This document shows positions 20,783 to 31,895 of a DNA stretch of 64,000 nucleotides, one piece after another (position 1 is the first letter of the stretch; each line of letters starts with the position of its first letter). A program made the translations under genes and the position numbers. The stretch is from Ustilaginoidea virens. Lineage: Eukaryota > Ascomycota > Sordariomycetes > Hypocreales > Clavicipitaceae. Where the stretch lies: positions 2,294,001 through 2,358,000 of the forward strand of contig NC_057322.1 in assembly GCF_000687475.1 (NCBI RefSeq), in the 5' to 3' direction. Below the pieces are notes generated by a model. The model had not been told where the DNA came from. It did not search any database and saw nothing but the letters and a program-made list of their open reading frames with translations.

Positions 20783-21605
20783 TATATATATATATTACAC
20801 TAGCTAAGCTATCTAGGGGGGGGGATAAGCCCCCGTCTAGCCTAGTGCTAGTACCTCTATGCCTAATCTATATAGGAAACCCAAATGCCGGGAGGAAAAC
20901 CTATATACTGTCTGTAGTCGATGGTATCCCTTCGGAATCGAAGGGGGTTTACTATGCGTTGCGAGGAGGTGTCCTATCGCGCGAGACTAGGTCTAGCGGC
21001 AGGGCTAGGAAAGTGTGGATAGTAGGCGCGCCTCGATAGGCGCGGTGATTTGCCTTAGTGGTCATTAGTTATTAGTTATTGGGCATTAGTCAGGCTCTAG
21101 GGTGGGTGTGAATCGGAACCGATGTGGTTAATGTTGTTAGGTATGGGAGGTGGCGGTAACGTCAGTATCGGGTGGGCGGCGGTGTTGCGGTGAGTCGCGT
21201 TTTTGTTATTATTAGCTTCGTCTAATGTAGGTTGGGGCAGCTAGCAGACGGTCGAGTGATCTAGTACAGGCATGCAGTAGTATAAAGTCTCCCTTACCTG
21301 CCCTACCTTTTTAATTCTTTTCCTCTTCCCTTTTTGTTCCTTATTGAAAATTGCTAAGAATTTTCCTTTACTTCTCCGCCTTAATTGCGCTATGGTAGTT
21401 TTTATGTATCTTTTATCCTTCGAAATGCCTACCGTTCTAGAGTTGGGTTTTAGCCTAGCTTGAAAATGGCTGTGTCGTCCCTATATATGCCGTAGTACTA
21501 ATGTGGCCGCTCGTTGTTATAACTAATAAGGTGAGAGGTTCTCTTTTGATTATTGTCTGTCTTTTTCTAATAGTAGGTAGGGCTCGGGGGTGCCTATTTC
21601 GCTTA

Positions 21606-22690
21606 TGCCTCGAAGCGGAAGCCTTATTATATCCTAGTGTGTAATACTATAAACCGCGAACCGGTAGAGAGTATGCTTATATTATAGAAGGCCTACGCTT
21701 GCGAGTAGGAAGTAAGTGTATTAGTTTGCTGGTATCCTTTAGCTTTATGGTTGACTTTAGTAGGTAGATGAAGACGATTACTATAAGGCCTAGCAGGCTG
21801 CATATCGGTCTATTGCGCTAGTTACCTTAATGCCTCGAAAGGGTTAAAACGACTCTACTATTATAATACGAATGATAGTGCCTATAGTCCTAATCTCGCT
21901 GCCGGCCGACTTCCTTAGGCTTATTAAGAGAGGGGTTTTAGCTTTAGAGCGCGCTTATAGCGGCGAGCCTTAGCCTCTCTCATTAGTCGAGGGAACTTAG
22001 CCTCCTGCTACTACTACTAGCGATAGAAGCCCTGCTAGTTCTGTTATTATATTAGATATCGATAACGAGCCTGCTCTTGGGCCTACTACTATAGAGGAAC
22101 CACCTTATAGTAAAGGGGTCTCGCTAATATAGTCTAAGACTCCTACGATACTATCTTCTAGTGAGTTATAGTAAGCGGTTGCGTTTTTAAAGTTTATAAA
22201 GTCCTAAGCGGAGTCTCAGCTAGTAGTATCTGCCTTTAGGATGCTAGCTATACCGCCGTTAAAGCCTCCCCTACCCGCTGCTTAGTTAGTGCAGCCTAAG
22301 TAAGCTAAGTTGGTAGTTCTATTGCTATCCTTTCCTTGTCCCTATACTAATATCCCTGCCTTTTCCCCCTTTAAGAGGAAGAGGGAGGGATTAAAGACGA
22401 TAGAATCGCCTATAAAGGGAATGCTAGGTTTAGCTGCTAGGGTTAAATAAAAGATGCATTTAAGATCTATAATCTCTTTTTCCCTAAGGGGGAAAGGGAA
22501 GGGAAAAGGGAAAGTAAGAGTAGCCCCTAATAATAGCTATAGTAATAGAGAGGGTGGTATAGAGTAAATAGGGGTCTAGGGGGTTAAGGGTATTAAGAAG
22601 ATTAGGGGTCTAAGTCTATCGACCGTATAAATAGCTTATATAAAAAGGATATTCTTCCCCTATCTATATAGTCAGTCGTATCTTTATCTA
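21606..22690 (+). pseudogene. Fossil + strand ORF inside the 3' part of the LINE
   Basis: From an ATG at 21606 one frame runs about 360 codons in which nearly all stops are TAG/TAA (one TGA), as expected for RIP-converted Gln and Trp codons. Readable parts include DEDDYYKA, PADFLRLIKRGVLALERAYS, DIDNEPALGP and a Lys/Arg-rich end (FKRKREGLKTIESP, GKGKGKGK). It is antisense to the LINE. A pyrimidine-rich stretch at 21,300-21,360 precedes it. I recognise no family. It may be a captured gene, a separate element, or an antisense ORF of the LINE. Confidence 0.4.
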
Positions 22691-22749
22691 TAATTATCTA
22701 TATATATATATATAGTCTAGGGTTGGGGTGTAATTGTGTCGGGTTGCTA

Positions 22750-24548
22750 TTAGAGCTAAAATCTGTATAGGCGGTAAGTGCGATAGCTAGGGTAAACTAT
22801 TTGAGCCGGCGGGTATTAAAGACCTATTTAATAACCTATTTAGCTAAGTCTTTATTTTCGAGTGCTTAGGTAATACTACGCTTATCTAATATAGGGCGGT
22901 TTTAGATATAAAGGGGAGGGTTTCTAAGATAGTTGCTATACTCTAGGATTATATATTCGATATTTTCTATATTAGGATTGTATTAGCAATACGGGTGGTA
23001 GATAGATAGGACCTTCATCTTATATAGGAACTTATTAAGGCCTATTTTTTCTATTCTAAATTAGGTAAGGAGGGAGGACTTATATTTACGGAGGTTTTTA
23101 TAGAGATTTAGTATCTTCTTTATAGAGGTGAAATTAAGAGTATATTCGGTAGTGGGGTGGTTCTTTAGTAGGTATTATATTTAGGCGAGTTATTACTTTG
23201 ATTGCTATCTCTTTATCTATTTAAGAGCTAGGGAATAAGCGGGGGATAGTTTATTATCCTAAAGTAGAATCGAATCTTTAAGGGCTATATAATTTAGTAT
23301 TCTATTCTCGGTCGGTCGCCCTTATCTATAGGTAGGTCTTTATTGTAGCTAAGTCTAGATAATAGTATATATATTAGAGATAAGATTGGCTATACTACTT
23401 TCTTAGGTTCTAGTGAGGAATTATTATTAGGCTAGATTAAGGTAGAGGTCGAGTAGGGGGACTATTGCTTCGGTTTCTATAATTGCATTAGGTATTGCTT
23501 GGTAGGCTTTTATAATTATATAAAGGCACTTCGACTATTTAGCGGCTAGACTGCATATAATGCCTTTTGCTACTTCTCCCGGCTTAGTAGGAGTATGCCA
23601 GATTCTAGCGCTAAAGGCGATTATAGTTCTAATAACCTATATATATAGTAGTCAGGCTTCGCGGAACTAATATCCCTATATAGAGGCTGCTAAAGCAATA
23701 AGGGCGAGCTTCTGCCTTTCTAGCTTTTTTACTATTCGGGCCCTATAGTCAGTCCAGCTAAATTTGCGGTTAATCTCTACTCTAAAGAATCAGGCGTATT
23801 ATATAGGCTAGATAGTCATATTGCTGAATCGTATTATTATAGTATCCGGTCGGTGCTATTTGGTAAAGTGTATTAGCTCGCTCTTTACTAGGTTGAATTT
23901 CAATCTAGCCTCTACCGACCATTTTTCGTAGATCTTCTATACTTTTAAGAGGATTGCAACTATATCCTGCGTTATTTTGCTGTATGTAATTATATTAGTA
24001 TCGTCTGCGAATCCTAGGGTTAGCGAGTTATCTACTACTTTAAGTCTGTAATATAGGGGTGCGATATAGAAGAGGAAAAGGACTAGGGAGATCGGGGAGC
24101 CTTAGGGCACTCCTACTGTAATTAGGAATCTTTAGGTGGGTTGGCCTTTAAAGAAGATTTTAGCTAAATGCGATGCAGTAAAGCCTTAGACTTAGGCTGC
24201 TATCTATTAGGGGGCGCCACTTTAGAGGAGGAGGTGCGTAAGTCTGGTGTAGTTAACGGTATCAAATGCCGCAGAGATATCTAGTTATAGTAGCGATGCT
24301 ATTCCTTTATACTGCTAAGTGGCCTTGACTGCTTCTACTAGGGTATATAGCGCTGTATCTATTGATTTATTTGCTCTATTGCCTATTTGTATATCCAGTA
24401 GTAGTTTCTATTCTTCTGCGATTATTATTAGTCTTTTTGCTACTATAGCTTTAAGGACTTTACCGAAGAGGTTTAGGAGGGATATTAGGCGCCAGGCTCT
24501 TACTCTTTAGTATTCCTTAGGTGTTTTGCCGGGTTTTTTTAATATTAC
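22750..24548 (-). pseudogene. LINE ORF2, RT core and 3' half
   Basis: Reading the minus strand across the Gypsy insertion site gives ILKKPGKTPKEY, WRLISLLNLFGKVLKAIVAK, LDISAAFDTVNYTRL and then GVP-stop-GSPISLVLFLFYIAPLYY and LGFADDTNIITYS. These are the conserved blocks of a non-LTR reverse transcriptase: the GVPQGSP block with its Gln turned to TAA, and FADD in place of YADD. Many further TAA/TAG codons interrupt it. The part nearer 22,750 should hold the C-terminal region; I could not place an RNase H domain. Confidence 0.85.
24544..24548. repeat. Left target-site duplication of the Gypsy element (ATTAC)
   Basis: ATTAC directly precedes the left LTR and recurs directly after the right LTR at 31891-31895. 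Removing the element and one copy restores a continuous LINE reverse-transcriptase frame. Confidence 0.93.
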
Positions 24549-24790
24549 TGTAAAGGACTGGCCCTAAGGCTACTGCGAATAGGCGTCGAATAAATATATT
24601 AAATAGACTAAGGAGGAAAGAGAGAGGGCCCGAATAGGGGCCTCTAAATAGCCTATTTATATTCATATATAGCACGGGCCAAGTCCTTAGCGAGCCCTCG
24701 TAACCCTATGCCGATACTCCTAAGGCTAATCGCGGGCGCAGCCCGAGTCCTAGCCACATTATAGCACAAGCATAGCCCGAGCCCGTGACA
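24549..24790 (-). repeat. Gypsy LTR (3' LTR in element orientation)
   Basis: 242 bp, TGTAAAGGACT to CCCGTGACA as written on the + strand. It pairs with 31649-31890 base for base in length, and the visible differences are C/T and G/A transitions. The LTRs were near-identical at insertion and diverged mainly through RIP. Confidence 0.93.
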
Positions 24791-25554
24791 TACCCCCCTT
24801 CTCTGCCTTAGAATCGGAAAAATCGCCTTCTATTATCAATCAATCCTCCGCTAGGGACCAATTATATCGCCGATTACTACATCGCAATATCCTTAAATCC
24901 ATATATAGGCCAATTGCCAGGTATAGGAAGGATTCGTCTATAACCGTAGCGGATATAGCCATATAATTAATAGGAGTCGTACAGTTATTAATTAAGAATA
25001 GTATAGTGGAAGCGCGTAGAAGTTCGTTATCGCGCTACTAGCTAAAGGTTGACCGATATAACTAAAAACGTTATAAAAAATTTTTCGTTAGCTATTAGCT
25101 GGAAATCTCCCTATAGTCTTTATTTTTCCTTGTTGGGGCTCTTTTCCTTCTTCCCTTCTTCTTATTAAGGCTATTAATAAGTATTGAAGGTCCCCATTAT
25201 CATAAGTTTTATCCTATATTAAGCCCGTATTATATACTAATCGGTTGAAGCATTATTTCCATCCCGCTTGCGTTAGTATTCCTTGCCGAATTCTGTCTCT
25301 ATTGCAACCGGCTATTAACTCCTTTTATAGCGAGACCTGGTCTAGCCTATCGTAAAGCCTATTAGTAAGTCTTAAGTCCCTACCTCTATTGCAAGTATCT
25401 TATGCTAACCCCGTTCGGAGCCCGAATATATCCTTATCCGCCGCTAAAAGTGCCCCTATTAGGGAGGGATCGAGCCCTACTCGTCCCTAGAAGCTATACC
25501 GCGCCGCTAGCGATTATCTCCTAGAGGGGGACTCTTTAGATAAAAAGTGTCAGT

Positions 25555-25758
25555 ATGCAAAAGACGAAGAGTTTCCATACAATAGATACACCAAGTATAT
25601 ACAATCGACCGGAGAGTTGCCCGTATATAAGCATCATAAGAGAGCCAAAGGGTGCAAAAGTTGCGCTAATTCTTACGCATCCTGCGTATAGCTTAATTAG
25701 CATCTCGCGGGGAACCCTATACTATAGCGTATCTTATACAGCCAGATCAAAGCAGTAA
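25555..25758. other. Island with little RIP signature inside the Gypsy element
   Basis: This ~200 bp retains many CA and TG dinucleotides (CATACAATAGATACACC, GCATCATAAGAGAGCC), in contrast to both sides. It contains a 67-codon open frame with no recognisable content. It may be a later insertion, a gene-conversion patch, or a chance survivor of RIP. Confidence 0.35.
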
Positions 25759-25769
25759 AGGAGGGGAGG

Positions 25770-26580
25770 GCCATTGTAGAGCCCGCTCATCCTAAAATAG
25801 ATACGCAGAAAGCGCATACCGCTATCCTTACCCCCGAGTTTTAGGCTTTAAATAATCAATAGCATCGCGCTTTTACTACTAAGCAAGTGGCCCCTAGTGC
25901 CCTACGTTTAGCATTCGGCCCAAAAGATACTACCGGTATAGTTTCTACCGCATCTATAGCGTTAATACCCTCGCGGCGCTAGGCTAGGTCTATTATAGAT
26001 CTTGCTCCCGTTCTAAATATTATAAGGGAGATGCAAATAGAAGCCCGGGAATATTATACTAGGATAGAGCAGTACTAGGTTAGAGCTTAACGTCCCCGAC
26101 TACCCTTGCCCCTATCTCAGCCCGCCCTCCCCGCATATTACATAAGGGAGGAACTATTATACGACTAGGGCGGCTGGTATTACGTAAAGGCTCCGCCGCT
26201 GCTGGCGCAAGGTTATCTAGTGCAACCCCTATAGCAGTAGGCAGACCCCGCTCTACAGCCCCTTATACCCTTACTATCTTTATCGCGGCCGCTTCTGCAG
26301 ATACCGTATCATCTGGCCCTATCTTATTAAAGGGTCTCATCATCTCCTAATACGCCCCCGCTGTATTCGCCTTATAGTGTCCCGCAGACTCTATTATATT
26401 ATAGACATATAGGGAACTATCCCCGTCTAATATATATCCCATATGCGCGCCCTACCCCGCAAGGACCCCTGCCACTACTAGCCTATATGCTGCTATAAAA
26501 GTAGGAAGAGGCTTAAGGAGATAAAGAGTAGCCCTAAGAAGGGGCGTATCAAGGTTAAGCCTATATCGGCCCCGGTTTAG
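25770..26580 (+). pseudogene. Antisense Pro/Gln-rich fossil ORF in the Gypsy 3' region
   Basis: On the + strand, opposite to gag-pol, a frame of about 265 codons is coherent with TAG/TAA read as Gln. Pieces include VAPSALRLAFGPKDTTGIVS, SIIDLAPVLNIIREMQIEAR, RPRLPLPLSQPALPAYYIRE and PLYSPYSVPQTLLYYRHIG. It is rich in Pro, Leu, Tyr and Gln and has no motif I recognise. It ends just before a poly-T run at 26,595. It may be an accessory antisense ORF carried by the element, or a fragment of another gene acquired before RIP. Confidence 0.4.
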
Positions 26581-26585
26581 TTTAT

Positions 26586-26594
<9 letters not shown>

Positions 26595-26619
<25 letters not shown>
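26595..26619. repeat. Poly-T run
   Basis: About 25 consecutive T on the + strand, near the end of the antisense fossil ORF. A run of this kind often marks the poly-A tail of a reverse-transcribed sequence inserted in minus orientation, or a plain homopolymer. It separates the pol remnant from the unusual 3' region of the Gypsy element. Confidence 0.8.
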
Positions 26620-26649
26620 GCGTATTTTTATTATTTTATATTTTATTTA

Positions 26650-29600
26650 TAGTGGTAGGCATTCGGCATCGTTTACTAGTCTAATAGACCTCATTTCGGG
26701 ACCTAGTTGGGCCCATTATAAATCCTAATATCCCCCTATTTAGCCTCGAATATTTCTTATATAATAGTATCCTCAAAGTTTTCCAGGGGTTCCTATATCG
26801 GTAAGTCGTACCCTTTCTACTTTATAAGTATATTATGTTTCCATCCTCAGCCCTATATATTCTTCGCTATAAATATCTCCTCAACCTTATACTCTTTATA
26901 TAGGTTCGTAAAATCTTAGGGAAAGACAAGTAAGGGCCTAAATTATATATCGGTTATTACCTAATTAGGTAATAGATTAAAAGCGGCTCATTCGATTAAA
27001 TTAATATAGAAAACCGGATAAATGCCTTATAGGATATCAAGCTAGATATTAAGCGGTAATAAAATAGCAACAATAGTATATTTAATAGAGACCCAATCGA
27101 GCTTCTTATATAGGCAGTTCGTTTTAATATTCTAAAAGTTTAACTATACCTAATTACCAACCTAAAAGCGCTCGGCCGGGCATCATAAACGGTTAATAGT
27201 ATCTTACTATCGTTATTATATAAAAGCAATAGTAGCTTAGGCTAATTCCTATCCCTCTTTAAAATTATTAAAAAAGAGAGCTATATACCCCTTCAGGGTA
27301 GTCAAGCTTAGGGTTACCCCTAGAGGTAAGGCAATAATTAGAATATCAAACCTATTAAGCAACCGGTTCGGGCTAAACCCGGTAATAGATAATATCTAGT
27401 TATTTAACGCGAATTAATATACCGTAAGATAATATAGCCAATCGTACTAATTAAAGGAAATTATAATATGGAGGACCGCCTATACTTTTTGGTTCATTCG
27501 CTCTATACCGCCATCGGTTTAGGGGTAGTATACTATTAATAAAAGTTACTCGGTCCTAACTAATTTGCATAGCATAAACTAAAATTAGCCTACCTAATCC
27601 AAACCTCGATCGCTAATAATCTCCCTAGGGAAGCCATAAAAGCGCTACTAATACTATTAAAAGCATTTTACGCAGTCTTCTACTTTCATTAAGTGCATAG
27701 CCTTAAGCTAGACATACTTCGATAAGCGGTCTATAATCACCATAAGGAATCGCGGGTCGGAGGCATTACAGATAGGAAGGTCGGTCATAAAGTCGACCGA
27801 TATTTACGACTAAAAGCGGTCTGCAATTAGTAGCGGTTGCAATAGGCCCTGGCGCAATTAGCGGCTCTTATATACCCCATAGCATCGGCAATTCCAAATA
27901 TATCTCGCTACCTCAAATAATATATTATCGAAATGATAATCCTATCGCAATAGTTAAAAGGTAATGTTTTTCCTTAGGTAGCCTGCAATAGGCGAGTCAT
28001 AGCAGCATTAGATCACTATAGTAGTTAAGGGCTCAAACGATAGGAGCTATACCTATACCTGGTAAAGGAGCACGCCGTATACATTTAGGGTATAATTAGC
28101 AATTTATTCTTATATCGCTACTTCTGCTGGAAATCATTATTCCCTATTCGCAACTGCCGTCCATTGGGCCCGATATATACTATCTTTGGATATTATTTAG
28201 TCCTAGATAGCTTAAAGGTAGGAATCGGCGAAGACGTATAGGCTGTAAGGTAGGGTAGTCTATAGGGCTAAGGTCGGTATCGTCCCGCCCTCTATTTTAT
28301 CTATATCGAGTGCTAAAATAGATAGCGGTTTTAGGATCTAGCCGATTTATAGCTTTGCCCTGCCTGCCTTTTATTCCTATTAAGAAAGCGCATTAAGGCA
28401 TTAGGCTTATAACCCTAGCCTATACCAAAAATAGAAGTTAAAGAGCGCTAGAGTCTCAGCCTATTAGGCTTATCGCTCGGATATTTCTTATAATCGGGCG
28501 AAATACTCTAGGTTCTTATAGTCGGTAAGGATAGTAAAGGGGGAGGCTACTAAGTAGAGTTCTACTAACTATACCTTAAGGCAAAAGATAATAGTAAGGA
28601 GTTCCTTATTATATATAGTATAATTCCATTCTATATCCGATAAGCGAGCGGAATAATATATAATAGGGTAGAGTACGCTATCCTCCCTAACCTATAATAG
28701 ATAGCCACCGAGGGCTATACCGGAACTATCTGCCTTAAGAACCGTCTCCTTATTTAGGTCTTATTAGGCGAGAACTAAAGACGATATAAAATACCGCTTA
28801 AGTGCTTAAAATACCGCCTCTTCTTTATCTAATTATTAGAACGAAACCCCTTTCTTTATTAACCTAACTAAAGGGTCGATAAAGCGGGAGAAATCTAGGA
28901 TAAAGTCGCAGTAGAAATTAGTAAAACCGAGGAAACTATAAATGCCTTTTAATTTCGTAAATGCTTCTTAATTCTAAATAGCCTTAATCTTTTTAAGGTC
29001 TAGGCGGATTTCCTTTCCGGCTGTTACGATATATCCTAGGTACCAGACCTCCTTTACTATAAAATCGCACTTATTAAGATCTAAATTTAGGCCGGCCTTT
29101 TATAGTTATTAAAGGATTTCCTTAATGCGCCCTATATAGTCTGCCTTTATTCCCCCGGTATAGATTAAAATATTATTAAAATAGGCAGTTATAAAATCTC
29201 CTAGTATATTCCCTAAGGCCCCATTAATATATCTTTAGAAAATCGCAGGGGCCTTAGTTAGACTAAATAGTATAACGAGCCATTCGAATAGTCCGAATCG
29301 TATGCAAAATATAGTTAAATATTTATCACCCTCTGCAATATATATCTTATAGAACGCTATGCGTATATTAACCTTAGTAAACTATTTCGCCTAAGATAAG
29401 GATCGCAAGGTCTCCTTAATTAAAAGGAGGGGGTATTAGTCTTAGACCGTAACCTTATTAAGGGCCCGGTAATCAATGCAAAAATGCCACCCGCTATTCC
29501 CTTTTCTAGCTAGTAGGACTAATACTACTGCCAATAAGGAGCTTATGCAGATCTATCCTTTATCTATTAGGTTAGTTACTTATCTTCGAACCTCAAATAA

Positions 29601-30440
29601 GTAGTCTTATAGTATATTATATAATAGGCCCTAAGGTAAGTCTGGCTAGCTCCCGTCTATAGTCTTTTTGAGCTAGATATAGTGGTCTAATATACCCTAA
29701 TGTAAAAGGAGACCGGAAGCCTTCTCCTTATTAAAGAGGTCGGCGAATTCCTATAATTCCATCGGGAGCACCTGCGGCTCCTGCAATTATAGGGCAGAGT
29801 CTTAATAAGATGGCAGTATAACGCAAAGGATATATATTATCTCCTATAAGCTTATCGCAATAAAGGAAGTCGATTAGTCCCTAAAGCGTTTCGCCCGCTT
29901 TAGCATACTATAGAAGACTAAGCTAAGAATATTTACTGCAGTTAGACCCTATCGCCTTCTTATCGATTCCTTAACGATAAAGCCACCTACCGATCCGATC
30001 TTTAATTAGTATCGCTTCGCCTATAGTATAATATTATAATGCTCTATCTAAAGCATCCTAAAGATAATATTATAGGTAAGGCCCGGGATAATATAAAGCA
30101 TAACTATAAATAGCTATCTATCGATATCAATTGCTATGTAGATAATATAGGTGATAGAGGAATATATTACCTTACGTTCTCCTAAATGGCTCTAAATATC
30201 TACTACCGTTCCGATTTCCCTACGTTATAGTAGGCGGATAGGTTAGAGGCCTAACCGTTATACTATCTTTTCGCTTATAGCGCTATAATAATCATATCCT
30301 AAGTCGATTAAGGTATTAATAAAGGTATAAGATTTATATAAGATTGGTACTAAAAAGGGGTATCTATCCATTTATTCTATAATCTCCTTTAATTCCTTCT
30401 ATAATCGGGCCAGGGTCTATATACGCATCTTAAGCCCTCT
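26650..30440 (-). pseudogene. Gypsy pol fossil: RT, RNase H, integrase
   Basis: Read on the minus strand. The RT block at about 29,110-29,320 gives FEWLVILFSLTKAPAIF and, at the active site, YFNNILIY where the family has Y-x-D-D. Both Asp codons have become Asn by G-to-A. RNase H near 28,500 reads LTDYKNLEYF (family TDHKNLEYF, His to Tyr by C-to-T). Integrase at about 27,480-27,840 reads ISVDFMTDLP and MVIIDRLSKYV, then EIISDRG, which carry the first two catalytic Asp positions. Numerous TAA/TAG codons replace Gln and Trp. The element cannot make active enzymes. Confidence 0.88.
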
Positions 30441-30449
30441 AACGAGACT

Positions 30450-31600
30450 AGGTTTAAGGGCTATTCTTTTTCCTAATCTTTATCGCTACTTTCGACCTCT
30501 ATAACTTATAAATTAAGCGAGGCCACCTTAGCTATATCAGATCGGATTGCCGGCAATAGGTGGCATATAAATATCTAATAATTAGGAGAGCTATACTAAA
30601 GATAAAGGCCTTTCTTCCTATAATCTTTATACCATTCTTTAGAGACCTATATCGCCCTAGGCGCATACTAATTACCCTTTGAGTCCAGCTTATTAACACC
30701 TAATATTTATATATCGCCCTTAGAATCCTAGGCGTATATCGGTCGGGAATAGGTCGAACCCATATAGTAATTAATAATCAGGCTAGTCTTAATATCGATA
30801 GCAATTTATCGGTAATAATCTACCGCTAAATAATAATCGTAATAGGAGACCCTAAGGCTAATAATCTTATCAGCCATATAAGCATTAAGCGCTAATTAGA
30901 GGTATTTAAGCTTAACTTCCTTAGGCTAACCGAGACCGCTAGTAAACGCAAGTTTTTCCTCGAATTGTATAAAAAAGGCAGCAAAAGGTTCCTTAGGGCC
31001 TTAGCATAAAGAGTACTTAAGCTCAATAATAGCATAATCCTATCGGTGCAAGTCCTTAAAGAGACATTAGAGGTATTTAAAAAACTTTATTATATTATAA
31101 TTGCAAGCCGCACTATTCTTAAAAAAGGCCGCAACCTATAATTAGACTATAGACGAAAGGTTCTAAAAGATAAACATCTATTAGGTTTTCTCATCCCCAA
31201 TAAATTCCTTATCGACCTCAAGCTTATATTATATAAAGGTCTGCTAGGCTATAAATATAGCCTTTTTGCCATTAAAAGGGTCCCCCATTAGGATCGGCTT
31301 ATGTTTTAGCTGGGTATCCTAAGCCGTAGGGAGGGGGGCGTTCTATTATATAACCGGGGCCGGTTAGGTGGCGTTTTAGGAGCTATTTAACTGGTTCGCA
31401 AGGAGGGTCTATAGCGAGGCGGCAACAGCAGCAAGGTATTACGCATTAGTCTACATCTGCGCCTCTATCTATTATAACCCTAATGCAAGCTACTCCACTT
31501 GGGTATATATATTACATCGGGAGCGTCTTAGTCTCGGGTTATCTATACCCGTTTCTCCAGGTATACTCATCTCGATATCTTATATAGCCTGCATCATCGG
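30450..31600 (-). pseudogene. Gypsy gag fossil
   Basis: Minus strand, 5' of pol. Readable segments are KPILMGDPFNGKKAIF, KLEVDKEFIGDEKTQQMF, NYNIIKFFKYLQCLFKDLHR and CQGPKEPFAAFFIQFEE, with TAG/TAA at Gln and Trp positions. The order (globular capsid with many aromatic residues) is typical of Ty3/Gypsy gag. Exact start and end are not resolved. Confidence 0.75.
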
Positions 31601-31648
31601 CTCCATAATGTAAGGTTATAACAGCAAGGCTAAGAGAGTCTATTTAAA

Positions 31649-31890
31649 TGTAAAGGACTAGCCCTAGGGCTACTGCGAATAGGCGTCGAATGAATATATT
31701 AAATAGACTAAAGAGGAAAAAGAGAGGGCCCAAATAGGGGCCTCTAAGTAGCCTATTTATGTTCATACGTAGCACAGGCCGAGTCCTTAGCGAGCCCTCG
31801 TAACCCCGTGCCGATACTCCTAAGGCTAGTCGCGGGCGCAGCCCGAGTCCTAGCCACATTATGGCGCGGGCGTAGCCCGAGCCCGTAACA
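31649..31890 (-). repeat. Gypsy LTR (5' LTR in element orientation)
   Basis: 242 bp partner of 24549-24790, followed by the right ATTAC target duplication (31891-31895). The open frame at 31,644-31,859 on the minus strand lies in this LTR and is not a gene. Confidence 0.93.
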
Positions 31891-31895
31891 ATTAC

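Larger units (their letters stand above)
24549..31890 (-). mobile_element. Ty3/Gypsy LTR retrotransposon, RIP-inactivated
   Basis: The element is 7,342 bp long with two 242-bp LTRs (24549-24790, 31649-31890), TG..CA ends and a 5-bp ATTAC target duplication. A polypurine tract (AAGGGGGGTA on the minus strand) adjoins the left LTR, so the element points left. Gag, RT, RNase H and integrase remnants follow in that order on the minus strand. The ~1.9 kb between integrase and the left LTR is unusually long and carries a + strand fossil frame. The whole element is disabled by CpA-to-TpA mutation. Confidence 0.93.

Noticed and set aside
25555..25758. tRNA or other small RNA gene in the low-RIP island
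   Set aside because: No A/B box arrangement or cloverleaf could be drawn by eye.
31644..31859. 71-codon minus frame
   Set aside because: Lies within the Gypsy LTR; no protein resemblance.
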